A DNA stretch of 64,000 nucleotides from contig DCRZ01000002.1 of the NCBI GenBank assembly GCA_002325375.1, positions 921,198-985,197 on the forward strand, written 5' to 3'. The DNA comes from Rhodospirillaceae bacterium UBA1479 (lineage in GTDB: Bacteria > Pseudomonadota > Alphaproteobacteria > Rhodospirillales > Casp-alpha2). This document shows positions 8,993 through 17,641 of this stretch, one piece after another (the first letter of the stretch is position 1; each line of letters begins with the position of its first letter). The notes below the pieces were generated by a model. That model was given only the letters and a program-made list of their open reading frames with translations. It was not told the origin of the DNA and made no database searches. A program made the position numbers and the translations under genes.

Positions 8993-10702
8993 ATGGCGCC
9001 CATCGGCCCCGTGTCCCTTGAACAGGCCTTTGCCCGCCATCAGGCTGGTGACATCGCCGGCGCGGCGGACATGTACCGCGCGTTCCTGGCCGCCAATCCG
9101 GGGCACGGCGATGCCGCGCATCTGCTCGGCGTTGCCCTGATGCAGGGCGGCGATCTGGCGGCGGCACGGTCGATGCTGGAACAGGCCGTCGCCATCGATG
9201 CGACCAAGGCGGCGTGGTGGAACAACCTTGCCCTCGCCCGCTATTACGCCGGGGATTTCCCGGCCGCCCGGGCGGCCGGCGACCGCGCCCTGGCGCTCGA
9301 TCCCGGCAATCCGGATGTTCTCAACAACCGGGGTTTGGCCCTGCAGAAGCTGGACCAGCTTGACGCCGCGATCAGCGATTTTGAAGCGGCATTGGAACGC
9401 CAGGTCCGCGACCCGGAATTGTTTCACAACTACGGCGTCGCCTTGCAGGCGGCGGCGCGGCCCAAAGACGCCATGCGCGCGTTCGAGGAGGCGCTGCGGA
9501 TATCCGGCGGCTGGCCTGATTCCCATGCCAGCCTGGGTGCCATCTATTTCGAACTCGGCCGCCGGGAGGACGCCTTCGAAGCCTGCCGCAAGGCGGTCGC
9601 CCTCGACCCCTTCCACCTGGGCGCGCATGAATGTTTCAAGACCCTCAAATGGGAAAGCGGCCAACAGGATCAGATGCACGACACCTACCGATGGGTGTGC
9701 CGCGAACTGCCTGACCATCCCATGGCGCATCTGCAATACGGACGATGCCTGGTGACGGATCATTGGTTCAAGCAGGCGGAGCCGGTGTTACGCCGGGCCA
9801 TCGCCCTGGCGCCCGACAGCGCCCAGGCCCATGGCCAGTTGGGTGCCGCCCTGTCATCCCTGGGGCGTCATGACGAAGCCTTGGATGCCTTGGCGCGGGC
9901 CGTTGAATTGGACCCCGAGGATCCGGAGATTTTGGAAATTCAGGGCGAGGCCCTGCTGCATGTCGGGCGTCCCGACGCGGCGGTGGCGCCGCTGCAAGGG
10001 GCGCATGCCCGCAATCCCCGCCGTTCGGGTGTCCTGGGCCTTCTGACCATCGCCATGACCGAGGCGGAAGACCCGGATGTTGCCCGTATTGTCGATTACG
10101 ACAGCGCCGTGACCGAGATGTTCATCGACGTGCCCGACGGCTATGCCGATCTGCAGGCCTTCAATGTCGCCTTGCATGCCGAACTGGAAGCCCGCCACAA
10201 GGCCCTGCCGCCGCCGATCAACCAGACCATGCGCGGTGGTACGCAAATTCCCGACAACCTGTTCAATGGGCCGACCGGCACGGTCGCTTTGGTCAAGACC
10301 GGGATCGTGAAATCTCTCCGGCGCTATATCGCCGGGCTGACGCCGGATGCCGATCATCCCTTCCTGCGGTTCGTCAATCCGGATTTCCGGTTTACCGGCG
10401 CCTGGTCGACGATCCTGCGCGGCGCCGGCTACGACGCCAGCCACATCCACAACGAGGGCTGGTTGTCCGGCGTCTATTACGTGAAGGTTCCGGACCTGCC
10501 GGATGAGGTGTGGCAGACGGGCGAGGGGTGCTTGCAGATCGGCGCGCCCCCGGACGCCTACGTGAGTGCCCGCAATCGCACGCGCATCATGGTGCGGCCT
10601 GAGCCGGGCAAACTCGTGCTGTTCCCATCTTACGTATGGCACGGCGTGCGGCCCTTCACGCGTGAGGACACGCGCCATTCGATCGCATTTGATGTGATTT
10701 AG
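8993..10702 (+). CDS. TPR-repeat protein with C-terminal 2-oxoglutarate/Fe(II) oxygenase-like domain
   Basis: The 569-residue protein has tandem tetratricopeptide repeats over about residues 5-350 (for example NNRGLALQKLDQLDAAISDFEAALE, GAALSSLGRHDEALDALARAVELDP). The last 200 residues resemble the putative 2OG-Fe(II) oxygenase group 5 (PF13759 type): SHIHNEGWLSGVYYVKVP supplies candidate iron ligands, and GKLVLFPSYVWHGVRPFTREDTRHSIAFDV supplies the distal His and the Arg that would bind 2-oxoglutarate. Such fusions may hydroxylate proteins or glycans, but no substrate is established. The ATG at 8993 is preferred because the TPRs begin immediately after it; the upstream frame is Arg/Cys-rich and not protein-like. 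Confidence 0.85.
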   Translation: MAPIGPVSLEQAFARHQAGDIAGAADMYRAFLAANPGHGDAAHLLGVALMQGGDLAAARSMLEQAVAIDATKAAWWNNLALARYYAGDFPAARAAGDRALALDPGNPDVLNNRGLALQKLDQLDAAISDFEAALERQVRDPELFHNYGVALQAAARPKDAMRAFEEALRISGGWPDSHASLGAIYFELGRREDAFEACRKAVALDPFHLGAHECFKTLKWESGQQDQMHDTYRWVCRELPDHPMAHLQYGRCLVTDHWFKQAEPVLRRAIALAPDSAQAHGQLGAALSSLGRHDEALDALARAVELDPEDPEILEIQGEALLHVGRPDAAVAPLQGAHARNPRRSGVLGLLTIAMTEAEDPDVARIVDYDSAVTEMFIDVPDGYADLQAFNVALHAELEARHKALPPPINQTMRGGTQIPDNLFNGPTGTVALVKTGIVKSLRRYIAGLTPDADHPFLRFVNPDFRFTGAWSTILRGAGYDASHIHNEGWLSGVYYVKVPDLPDEVWQTGEGCLQIGAPPDAYVSARNRTRIMVRPEPGKLVLFPSYVWHGVRPFTREDTRHSIAFDVI

Positions 10703-10710
10703 GGGAAGTG

Positions 10711-10745
10711 GCGGCGCGCGTATTTGAGCCGACCGCGCAAAAAAT
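10711..10745 (+). terminator. Weak terminator candidate after the TPR/oxygenase gene
   Basis: A short GC stem (GCGCG/CGCGC) is followed by six A and then ATTAG rather than a T run on this strand. Support is slight. Confidence 0.2.
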
Positions 10746-10761
10746 TAGGGGCCTGCCTTAG

Positions 10762-10837
10762 GGATCGCGAAGGGGGGCTGGAGCGATCCAAAAAGCAGAC
10801 CCCAAAGGTGGGAAGTCGAGTCCCGGTAAGAACCGGG
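10762..10837. other. Structured non-coding stretch of unknown role
   Basis: Two exact stems lie close together: GGATCG (10762-10767) with CGATCC (10784-10789), and CCCGGT (10822-10827) with ACCGGG (10832-10837) closed by an AAGA tetraloop. The purine-rich sequence between is not coding. It is either the 3' region of the small gene read from the right or an unrecognised small RNA. No known RNA family was recognised. Confidence 0.3.
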
Positions 10838-10936
10838 GGTAGGGAGATAATCAGGTAGTCGTGGGCAAGTAACAGGTTGTAAGCGTGTATCTCAGGCAGT
10901 CAGGCGTCGGCGCCATCCTTGGCGATGAAGCGGGTC

Positions 10937-11083
10937 TTACTTGAACAGACGGCCGATGACGTTGCGGACATTGCGGACATCGCGGTTCCAGGCCTGATGG
11001 CGCAGGGCGCTCATTTCTTCCTGGGTCGGCAGGGCGCCGTTCGGCAAGGGCGCGGAATGTCCGATGTAGCGATTGTAAGCCAT
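10937..11083 (-). CDS. Small basic protein, 48 residues, related to a second one at 17310-17495
   Basis: The frame reads MAYNRYIGHSAPLPNGALPT, then an amphipathic basic helix ending RDVRNVRNVIGRLFK. It has an excellent ribosome-binding site (AAGGAGA, seven bases before the ATG). The C-terminal (R/V)-R-(N/D)-V-I-G-R-(L/M)-F-(K/R) is shared with the small protein at 17310-17495. General look resembles short DUF1127-like alphaproteobacterial proteins, but I cannot assign the family. It is transcribed away from a GcvA-like LysR gene. Confidence 0.75.
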   Translation of the reverse strand: MAYNRYIGHSAPLPNGALPTQEEMSALRHQAWNRDVRNVRNVIGRLFK

Positions 11084-11165
11084 GTTAATTCTCCTTAAGC
11101 ATCGAATGGGGTTCCGGGGTTGGTAACGGTAGGCTTGGAAGGTTTTTCCCTATTCGAACTTATCT

Positions 11166-11181
11166 GTTTGACCGGTCAAAC
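11166..11181. promoter_or_regulatory. Perfect 16-base palindrome between the small gene and the LysR gene
   Basis: GTTTGACCGGTCAAAC is an exact inverted repeat in the 218-base divergent region, 82 bases before the small gene and 120 before the LysR gene. It contains TTGACC on both strands, so it could be a -35 element, an operator for a dimeric regulator (TetR-like sites look similar), or both. Confidence 0.5.
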
Positions 11182-11301
11182 CCGTGTGGTTCGGCGGGTT
11201 CCCGTGTTCTGTTGAGGAAAACTTACGGATTTCAGGGGCATGGCGCAAACGACCATTTCTCACTCTTGATTTTAGAAAATCTATAAGGTAAGCCTGGATG
11301 C

Positions 11302-12288
11302 ATGAGAACGCTGCCGCCCCTGAACGCGCTCCGCGCCTTTGAATCCGCCGCCCGGCACTTGTCCATGTCGCGTGCCGCGGATGAACTTCATGTAACGCCA
11401 GCGGCCATCAGCCACCAGGTCAAGGGGCTTGAGGAATACCTCGGCGTGCAGTTGTTCCACCGCCAGCAGCGGGGGCTTGCCCTGACCGAAACGGGGGCTG
11501 CCTATCTGCCCGGCCTGCGCGAAGGGTTCGCCAAGCTGCAGGCCGCGACCCAGGCTTTGTACGATTCCGAATCCACGGGGCCCCTCACCGTATCCGTCAC
11601 GCCGACCTTCGCCGCCAAGTGGTTGGTTCACCGGCTGGAAAAATTCACCAATTTGCATCCGGAAATTCAGGTCATGCTGGTTGCGACCTCGCTGAAGGTG
11701 CGGTTCGAAATGGGCGAGGCGGATGTCGCCGTGCGCTACGGCCCCGGCAATTATGCGGGCTGCCGCGTCGACAAGATGTTCGAGGAAGAAGTCTACGCTG
11801 TCTGCGCGCCGGCGCTGATGAACGGCGAAAACCCGATCCGCGAACCCCGTGATTTACTGAGCCACACGCTGTTGCATCCCGTGCAGCAGGATATCGACGA
11901 CAGTTTTCCGACCTGGGAAATGTGGTTGCGCGGCCATGGCGTGCGCACCCAGGGGCCGATCCCCGGCCCCAATATCTCGCCCCACTGGATGCTGGTCGAG
12001 GCCGCCGTCAACGGGCAGGGCGTGGCCCTGGTCAAGGCCTCCGTCGCCGAGCGTGATCTGGAAACCGGGCGTCTGGTGCGGCCCTTCGCCGAGACCATTC
12101 CCGTCGCCCATGCCTATTGGCTGATCTCGCCCGAGGAAACCGCCGACAAGCCCAAGGTCAAGGCGTTCCGCGAATGGATCATGGCCGAGGCCCGGGAACA
12201 CGCCGAGCATCACGCCGAGCTGGAAGCCAAGCAGCAGGCCGAATGGGCGGCGGCGCGCAAGCTTCAGAAAGCGGCCGGCGGCGTCTGA
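11302..12288 (+). CDS. LysR-family transcriptional regulator, GcvA-like
   Basis: A 328-residue regulator. The N-terminal winged helix-turn-helix ([50 protein letters not shown]) is the GcvA/AmpR subgroup. The effector domain (about residues 95-290) follows with [18 protein letters not shown]. The last 35 residues are an Ala/Glu/Lys-rich extension ([29 protein letters not shown]) predicted to be a charged helix beyond the usual family length. It precedes a D-2-hydroxyacid dehydrogenase gene by 55 bases and is divergent from a small-protein gene, so it may control either. Confidence 0.9.
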   Translation: MRTLPPLNALRAFESAARHLSMSRAADELHVTPAAISHQVKGLEEYLGVQLFHRQQRGLALTETGAAYLPGLREGFAKLQAATQALYDSESTGPLTVSVTPTFAAKWLVHRLEKFTNLHPEIQVMLVATSLKVRFEMGEADVAVRYGPGNYAGCRVDKMFEEEVYAVCAPALMNGENPIREPRDLLSHTLLHPVQQDIDDSFPTWEMWLRGHGVRTQGPIPGPNISPHWMLVEAAVNGQGVALVKASVAERDLETGRLVRPFAETIPVAHAYWLISPEETADKPKVKAFREWIMAEAREHAEHHAELEAKQQAEWAAARKLQKAAGGV

Positions 12289-12343
12289 ACCGCGCGCGTA
12301 TCGACATCCGAAGGGGGGCCCTTCGACCGGAGACCGGACACCC

Positions 12344-13327
12344 ATGAAAATCACCATTCTCGACGACTATTTCGACGTCATCCGCGGTCTGCCCTGTTTT
12401 CAGAAGATCGCCGGTCATGACATCACCATCTGGAACGACCACGTCCAGGATACGGACGCATTGGCCGAACGCCTGAAGGACACGGAAGCCCTGGTCCTGA
12501 TCCGCGAGCGCACCAAAATCCGCACACCGCTTTTGGAACGTCTTCCCAATTTGAAACTGATCAGTCAGCGCAGTGTCTGGCCGCATATCGATGTCGACAC
12601 CTGCACGGCACAGGGCGTTGTCGTGTGCTCCGCCCAGCATGAAGGCACGCCGTCCTATGCCACGTCGGAGCTGACTTGGGCCCTGATCCTGGCCGCCATG
12701 CGCCAAATTCCGCAGCAGATGGCCTCGCTCCAGGCCGGCACATGGCAGATGGGCATGGGGTACTCCCTGCGCGGCAAGACGCTCGGGCTTTACGGCTATG
12801 GCCGTATTTCCCGCGCCGTTGCCGAGGTCGGCCGCGCCTTCGGCATGCGTATTTTGGTGTGGGCGCGGGAAGCGTCCCGCGAGGCCGCCTGCGCCGAGGG
12901 CTGTGATGTGGCCGCCAGCAAGGAAGATTTCTTTCGCGATTGCGACATCCTCAGCCTGCACATGCGCCTCAAGGACGCGACCAAGGGCATCGTCAGTCAG
13001 GCGGACCTGGAGCTGATGAAGCCCACGGCGCTTCTGGTCAATACGTCGCGCGCGGGCCTGATCCAGCCGGGGGCGCTGGCGGCGGCGCTCAAGGGTGGCC
13101 GCCCCGGCATGGCGGCGGTCGATGTGTTCGATCACGAGCCGGTAACCAAGGGCTCCGAGCCCCTGGTCGACATGCCCAATGTGATCTGCACGCCGCATAT
13201 CGGCTACGTCACCGTCGACGAATGGGAAATCCATTTCACGGACATCTTCGACCAGATCGTGGCCTTCGACAAAGGTGCCTCCATCAACGTGGTCAACCCC
13301 GAGGTATTTAAGGTTGCTGCTCGGTGA
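12344..13327 (+). CDS. D-2-hydroxyacid dehydrogenase family protein
   Basis: A 327-residue NAD(P)-dependent oxidoreductase. The nucleotide-binding fold is at about residues 140-165 ([25 protein letters not shown]). The catalytic trio is present: Arg in VNTSRAGLI, Glu in VFDHEPV and His in CTPHIGYVT. Members act on glycerate, phosphoglycerate, lactate or formate; the substrate is not decided here. It follows a LysR gene, and its stop overlaps the GTG start of a lipoprotein gene. The SHMT-fold enzyme downstream suggests a role in hydroxyacid or amino-acid metabolism. Confidence 0.9.
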   Translation: MKITILDDYFDVIRGLPCFQKIAGHDITIWNDHVQDTDALAERLKDTEALVLIRERTKIRTPLLERLPNLKLISQRSVWPHIDVDTCTAQGVVVCSAQHEGTPSYATSELTWALILAAMRQIPQQMASLQAGTWQMGMGYSLRGKTLGLYGYGRISRAVAEVGRAFGMRILVWAREASREAACAEGCDVAASKEDFFRDCDILSLHMRLKDATKGIVSQADLELMKPTALLVNTSRAGLIQPGALAAALKGGRPGMAAVDVFDHEPVTKGSEPLVDMPNVICTPHIGYVTVDEWEIHFTDIFDQIVAFDKGASINVVNPEVFKVAAR

Positions 13328-13917
13328 AGGCATTTAGTGCACTGGTTATATTCCTTTTTGGCCTGACCGCTTGCGTGACTGCTGAATTCCAGTCGCAGGG
13401 ATGGGACGACTTGGTCGCTTGTCAGGGTCAAACCGAAGCGGCAAGGGAGAGCGTCCAATTACTGGTTGCTGATACTCTTGAAAAAGTTGATCCAGAAATC
13501 GGAAAGGCGTTCCCTCATGATCCTTCAGTTCCTTTCTTCGTTAGGCCTAGCCAGGACTTGAAGGTGTTTGGTGCAGATGTAATCGGCTTGTTGGCGTTCT
13601 ACATGCACGGCGGGGGTAGCTTTCTGGCAATCGTTAAGGGAGACCTGAGCCAAGTGAAAGAACAAGCTCAAAAGCACGGGGGCTTTACCTACGTTAGGAC
13701 CAGCGACGTCTCCAAAATTGAATATCGATCCCCGCCAAGGCGCCTGCAAAACATCCGCACCTTTGGAAGCCTTCCTGTCGACCCATCGGTCGCTGTCGTG
13801 GGTTCGGTCCTCATCCGTTCCGCCACCACCGAGAACATTTTCATGATTGGGTGCGGAGGCACATTTGACAACGAATATGAAAAGAGTAATGCCAGATCGC
13901 TGCGGAAAGATAATTAG
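13324..13917 (+). CDS. Hypothetical lipoprotein of atypical composition
   Basis: A 197-residue protein with a lipoprotein signal ([17 protein letters not shown], lipobox Leu-Thr-Ala-Cys). No family was recognised. The mature part is unremarkable, with a few Cys and the phrase [19 protein letters not shown] near the end. Its GTG start overlaps the previous stop (GTGA). The DNA is visibly poorer in G and C and uses codons such as AAA, ATA, GTT and TTA that are rare in neighbours. It splits what otherwise looks like a dehydrogenase plus PLP-enzyme operon, which suggests late insertion. Confidence 0.75.
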   Translation: MKAFSALVIFLFGLTACVTAEFQSQGWDDLVACQGQTEAARESVQLLVADTLEKVDPEIGKAFPHDPSVPFFVRPSQDLKVFGADVIGLLAFYMHGGGSFLAIVKGDLSQVKEQAQKHGGFTYVRTSDVSKIEYRSPPRRLQNIRTFGSLPVDPSVAVVGSVLIRSATTENIFMIGCGGTFDNEYEKSNARSLRKDN

Positions 13918-13925
13918 AGGTTAAA

Positions 13926-15248
13926 GTGCCCAACTTGATTTATCGAAACTGGGTGCCGGCATTTTGCGAGGTCATGGCGCAGAAGATCGCGGATGCCACG
14001 GTCGAGGACGACACGGATGCCGTCGCCGCCCGCATCGACGCGCTGATCGCCCGCAACCGCGACATTCACGACCGAGAGTGCTTCAATCTGAACCCGGCGA
14101 CCAATGTCATGAATCCCAAGGCCGAGGCCGCGCTGGCGTCCGGCCTGGGGGCGCGCCCGTCGCTGGGCTATCCGGGCGCCAAGTACGAAATGGGGTTGGA
14201 AGCGATCGAGGAGATCGAAGTCATCGCCGCCGAACTGGCGGCCGAGGTGTTCCGGGCGAACTTCGCGGAAATCCGTGTCGCCTCGGGTGCCCTGGCCAAC
14301 CTCTACGCCTTCATGGCGACCTGCCGTCCCGGCGACGCCATCATCGCGCCGTCGTCCGAAATCGGCGGGCACGTCACCCATCACGGGGCGGGCTGCGCCG
14401 GGCTGTTCGGGCTTGTGACCCATCCAGCGCCGGTCGATGCCTCGGGCTATACAGTTGATCTCGATGCCCTGGACAGGCTGGCTCGGGACGTGCGGCCGAA
14501 ATTGATCACCATCGGCGGCAGCCTCAACCTGTTCCCGCATCCCGTTGCGGAGATCCGCGCCATCGCCGACGCCGTCGGCGCCAAGGTGCTGTTCGACGCG
14601 GCCCATCTCTGCGGCATGGTCGCGGGCGGCACCTGGCCCGATCCCCTGGCTGAGGGCGCCCATCTGATGACCATGAGCACCTACAAAAGCTTAGGGGGAC
14701 CGGCAGGCGGGCTGATCGTGACCAGCGACGCGGACCTGGCCGAGCGGCTGGACGCCATCGCGTTCCCGGGAATGACGGCCAACTTCGACGCGGCCAAGTC
14801 GGCGGCGCTGGCCATCACCTTGCTGGATTGGCGGGAATTTGGCCGGGCTTATGCCGATGAAATGGTGGCCGCTTCCAAGGCATTGGCCTCGGCCCTCGAC
14901 GCCGAGGGCGTGGCCTTGTTCGCCAAAGACCGGGGCTTTACCACCTCGCATCAATTCGCGGTCCTGGCGGCCCCTTACGGCGGCGGACAGACGGCGGCCA
15001 AGAAGCTGCGCCGGGCGGGCTTCCTCGCCTGCGGCATCGGCCTGCCGGTGGACCCGGTTGCGGGGGATTTGAACGGGCTTCGCATCGGCACGCCGGAACT
15101 GGTGCGCCGGGGCATGACCGTGGACGACATGCCGCGCCTGGCCCGCCTGATCGCGCGGGCGCTCTCGGCCAACGATCCGGACGCTATGGCGGCCGAGGTC
15201 CGTGCGTGGCGGGAGACTTTTGGCGGGATCGAGTACATCCGATCCTGA
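13926..15248 (+). CDS. SHMT-fold PLP-dependent enzyme with altered active-site motifs
   Basis: A 440-residue aspartate-aminotransferase-fold protein related to serine hydroxymethyltransferase over its full length. Shared blocks are GYPGAKY, VASGALANLYAFMA, SEIGGHVTHHGAG, LFDAAHLCGMVAGG and the PLP lysine in TMSTYKSLGGPAGG. In authentic SHMT the equivalent of NPATNVMNP is SEN(Y/F)xS, whose Glu supports folate chemistry, and the lysine motif is T-T-H-K-T; both are changed here, as is the second Tyr of YPGxRYYGG. It is therefore more likely a folate-independent aldolase or a related side-chain lyase. The start (GTG 13926 after AGAGG) is moderately sure. Confidence 0.8.
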   Translation: MPNLIYRNWVPAFCEVMAQKIADATVEDDTDAVAARIDALIARNRDIHDRECFNLNPATNVMNPKAEAALASGLGARPSLGYPGAKYEMGLEAIEEIEVIAAELAAEVFRANFAEIRVASGALANLYAFMATCRPGDAIIAPSSEIGGHVTHHGAGCAGLFGLVTHPAPVDASGYTVDLDALDRLARDVRPKLITIGGSLNLFPHPVAEIRAIADAVGAKVLFDAAHLCGMVAGGTWPDPLAEGAHLMTMSTYKSLGGPAGGLIVTSDADLAERLDAIAFPGMTANFDAAKSAALAITLLDWREFGRAYADEMVAASKALASALDAEGVALFAKDRGFTTSHQFAVLAAPYGGGQTAAKKLRRAGFLACGIGLPVDPVAGDLNGLRIGTPELVRRGMTVDDMPRLARLIARALSANDPDAMAAEVRAWRETFGGIEYIRS

Positions 15249-15258
15249 CAGGCTGGGA

Positions 15259-17049
15259 TCAGAACGGCCAGAACAGCAGGATCGCCGGCACGGCGACCAC
15301 CAAAACCACGACCTGCAACGGCAGGCCCAAACGCCAATAGTCGCCGAAGGCATAGCCGCCGGGGCCCATGACCAGGGCGTTGTTCTGATGCCCGATGGGC
15401 GTGACGAAGGCGCAGCTGGCGGCGACGGCGACGCCCATCAGCATGGGATCGGGGTCGACGCCCAGGCGTTGCGACAGGGTGAGCGCCACCGGCCCCATGA
15501 TCACCGCCGTGGCGGCGTTGTTGAGCACCGCCGAAAGGGCCATGGTCACGGCCATCAACAGGGTCAGCACGGCAAGCGGGTTGAGCGGCAGGGGGCTGTC
15601 CAAAATGCCCTGGGCGATCAGCCCCGTGGTGCCGGTGGCATCGAAGGCGTCGCCGACGGGGATCAGGGCCCCGATCAAGACGACCACGGGCCAGTCGATG
15701 CCGTCGTAGATTTCCCGCACGGGCAGGATGTTGAGCACCACCATGGCCACGGCGGCAAGGCCGAGAGCAATCGTGATCGGCATGATGTTGAAGGTCGCGA
15801 GCGCCACGGCGGCGGCGAAGATGGCGATGGCCATGCGGGCGTGGCGGTGACTGGCCTCACCGAACTGAATTCGTTCCTGCAACGTCAGGCAGCCCATCCG
15901 GGCCATCAGGTCGGGCATGTGGTCGCGCGGGCCGTAGAACAGCACCAGGTCGCCGGGACGGAACTTGAACTGGCCCATGCGGCCACGAAACGCCCGGCCC
16001 TGGCGCGACACGGCCAGAATGTCCGTGTCATAGCGCGACCGCAGGCGCAGCGACATAAGCTCGCGCCCGATCATGCGCGATCCCGGGCGGACGACGGCTT
16101 CGGCCAGGTCCATGTCCTCGTCGATCATGTTTTCCGACTTGGTGCCCTTCATGGTGCCGACCTTGAGGTCCATGGCCGTGGTCAGCCGGTCCAATCCCTC
16201 GGACGAGGATTCCAGCAATAGTTTGTCGCCGACCTTGAGCCCGTCGCCCTGCGGCAGCTTGGCCATGCGCCGGCCGCGGCGGATGATGTTGACGATCAGC
16301 ACGTCGCAATCGGTCGCCAGCATGCGCAATTCGCCCCGCGTCATGCCGACGGCGTCCGTGCCCTTGACCACCGTCGCCTCGGTCACGAACTTGTCGATGC
16401 CCATGTGATCGCGGGTCGCGTCCTGCAGCAGGCGGCGTGTGGGGATCAGGAACCGGGCAGAGACCGCCAAAAAGGCGACCCCGATGCCGGCAACCAGGAT
16501 ACCGACAGGCGTGAAGTCGAACATGCCGAAGGGTTCGCCCGTCACCTTGGCGCGAAAGGCGGCGATGATGATGTTGGGCGGCGTGCCCAGAAGGGTGATC
16601 AACCCGCCCAGGATGGTCGCGAAAGACAGCGGCATGAGCACCGCCCCCGCGTGGTACTTGGTCTTCAGCGTCGTCTGGATCGCGGCCGGCATGAGCAGAC
16701 CCAGCGCCGCCACGTTGTTCATGACCGATGACATCAGGGCCCCCAGGCCGGCCAGCACGGCGATATGCCGCGCCATGCCCCGGGCTGAACGCTCGATGAT
16801 ACGGGCCAGAATTTCCGATGCCCCGGTGCGCGCGAGGGTATGGCTGAGCACCAGGATCGCCGCCACGGTGATGGTCGCCGGATGGCCGAAGCCGGAAAAG
16901 GCCTCGCGCGCGGGAACCAGTCCCAGGACGACCGCCGCCAGCAGCACGCTGAAGGCAACCACGTCATAGCGCCAGCGGTCCCAGACGAACAACGCCAGGG
17001 CCGCCGCGATCAGTCCGACAATGGTCATCTGGTCAAGGGTCATGCGCAC
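15259..17049 (-). CDS. SLC13-family permease with tandem TrkA-C domains
   Basis: A 596-residue transporter. Two membrane halves (about residues 1-190 and 390-595) flank two TrkA-C/RCK_C domains (about 210-375; LRMLATDCDVLIVNIIRRGRRMAKLPQGDGLKVGDKLLLE and RYDTDILAVSRQGRAFRGRMGQFKFRPGDLVLFYG). This is the layout of sodium-coupled divalent-anion or sulfate permeases. It is convergent with the SHMT-like gene with a ten-base gap. The exact anion cannot be told. Confidence 0.9.
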   Translation of the reverse strand: MRMTLDQMTIVGLIAAALALFVWDRWRYDVVAFSVLLAAVVLGLVPAREAFSGFGHPATITVAAILVLSHTLARTGASEILARIIERSARGMARHIAVLAGLGALMSSVMNNVAALGLLMPAAIQTTLKTKYHAGAVLMPLSFATILGGLITLLGTPPNIIIAAFRAKVTGEPFGMFDFTPVGILVAGIGVAFLAVSARFLIPTRRLLQDATRDHMGIDKFVTEATVVKGTDAVGMTRGELRMLATDCDVLIVNIIRRGRRMAKLPQGDGLKVGDKLLLESSSEGLDRLTTAMDLKVGTMKGTKSENMIDEDMDLAEAVVRPGSRMIGRELMSLRLRSRYDTDILAVSRQGRAFRGRMGQFKFRPGDLVLFYGPRDHMPDLMARMGCLTLQERIQFGEASHRHARMAIAIFAAAVALATFNIMPITIALGLAAVAMVVLNILPVREIYDGIDWPVVVLIGALIPVGDAFDATGTTGLIAQGILDSPLPLNPLAVLTLLMAVTMALSAVLNNAATAVIMGPVALTLSQRLGVDPDPMLMGVAVAASCAFVTPIGHQNNALVMGPGGYAFGDYWRLGLPLQVVVLVVAVPAILLFWPF

Positions 17050-17144
17050 TCACTCGGCTTTCAACGCAGGGGCCGTCCCGTGAGTGTGCGGTTCCGAAAG
17101 CCAAATTGAAAGGGGGCAATGGCGGTGCGGCCCACATGCGGGCA

Positions 17145-17177
17145 CAAAAAAGAGGGCGGCCCTTTTAGGGGCCGCCC
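17145..17177 (-). terminator. Rho-independent terminator of the second small-protein gene
   Basis: On the minus strand GGGCGGCCC and GGGCCGCCC (17177-17169 and 17162-17154) pair perfectly around a six-base loop and are followed by TCTTTTTTG. It lies 132 bases past the stop of the 17310-17495 gene, so that transcript would carry a sizeable 3' region. Confidence 0.75.
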
Positions 17178-17309
17178 GTCAGTTTGCCTATCTACTTCAC
17201 AAGTAGGGAGATGGCGCCGTTCCGCCCCGTTTCGCCGGCAAGGGGGTTCACCGGCAAGGGACCTAAGTCCCTGGGGCGCCGCTGGCAACCAAGCGGCACA
17301 TGGGTCGTG

Positions 17310-17495
17310 TCAGCAGGATGCGGGAACACCAGTCCGAGAGGTGCGGGCCGGGCGGTCGCCGATCGGCGAATGGCGGAACATCCGGCCGATCACGTCGCGG
17401 ACGGCTTCAGCCCGAAGTTGCCGGCCCCGGCGCACGCCGGCTTCGATCTCCGCGTGCGGAATGGCATTTCTCAGGTCAAGCGGCGTCATGGGCAT
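17310..17495 (-). CDS. Small basic protein, 61 residues, paralogous helix to 10937-11083
   Basis: The frame begins MPMTPLDLRNAIPHAEIEAG and has a basic helix RRGRQLRAEAVRDVIGRMFR that matches the end of the 48-residue protein at 10937-11083. A polar tail of about 20 residues follows. GAGGAG lies seven bases before the ATG at 17495. A clean terminator follows. Like its relative, it is divergent from a LysR gene. Function unknown; short size and basic helix suggest a membrane-surface, RNA-binding or regulatory peptide. Confidence 0.75.
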   Translation of the reverse strand: MPMTPLDLRNAIPHAEIEAGVRRGRQLRAEAVRDVIGRMFRHSPIGDRPARTSRTGVPASC

Positions 17496-17520
17496 GGTCG
17501 TTCTCCTCAAATTCGGATCA

Positions 17521-17533
17521 ACGCGAAACGCGT
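17521..17533. promoter_or_regulatory. Short palindrome in the divergent small-gene/LysR region
   Basis: ACGCG-AAA-CGCGT lies 26 bases before the small gene. The rest of the region toward the LysR gene (17560-17620) is AT-rich. It is a possible operator; support is symmetry only. Confidence 0.3.
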
Positions 17534-17641
17534 CACCGATTGTTGGGGGAAGCCTAACCTTTGCAGATTTTATTGATAATTAGGATAAACGGATTATGAT
17601 TTATGAAATTAATTCACTAAACAGTCGGTTTGGGAGACGAT

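Noticed and set aside
6322..9003. A very long open frame on the minus strand antisense to the ABC transporter and aldo/keto reductase genes
   Set aside because: It is rich in Gly, Arg, Gln and His with no protein-like pattern, and the plus-strand genes over the same bases have clear motifs. High GC content produces such frames.
15202..16221. Long open frame on the plus strand antisense to the SLC13 permease
   Set aside because: The permease has complete membrane and TrkA-C patterns; the antisense frame is Gly/His/Asp/Gln-rich without a domain.
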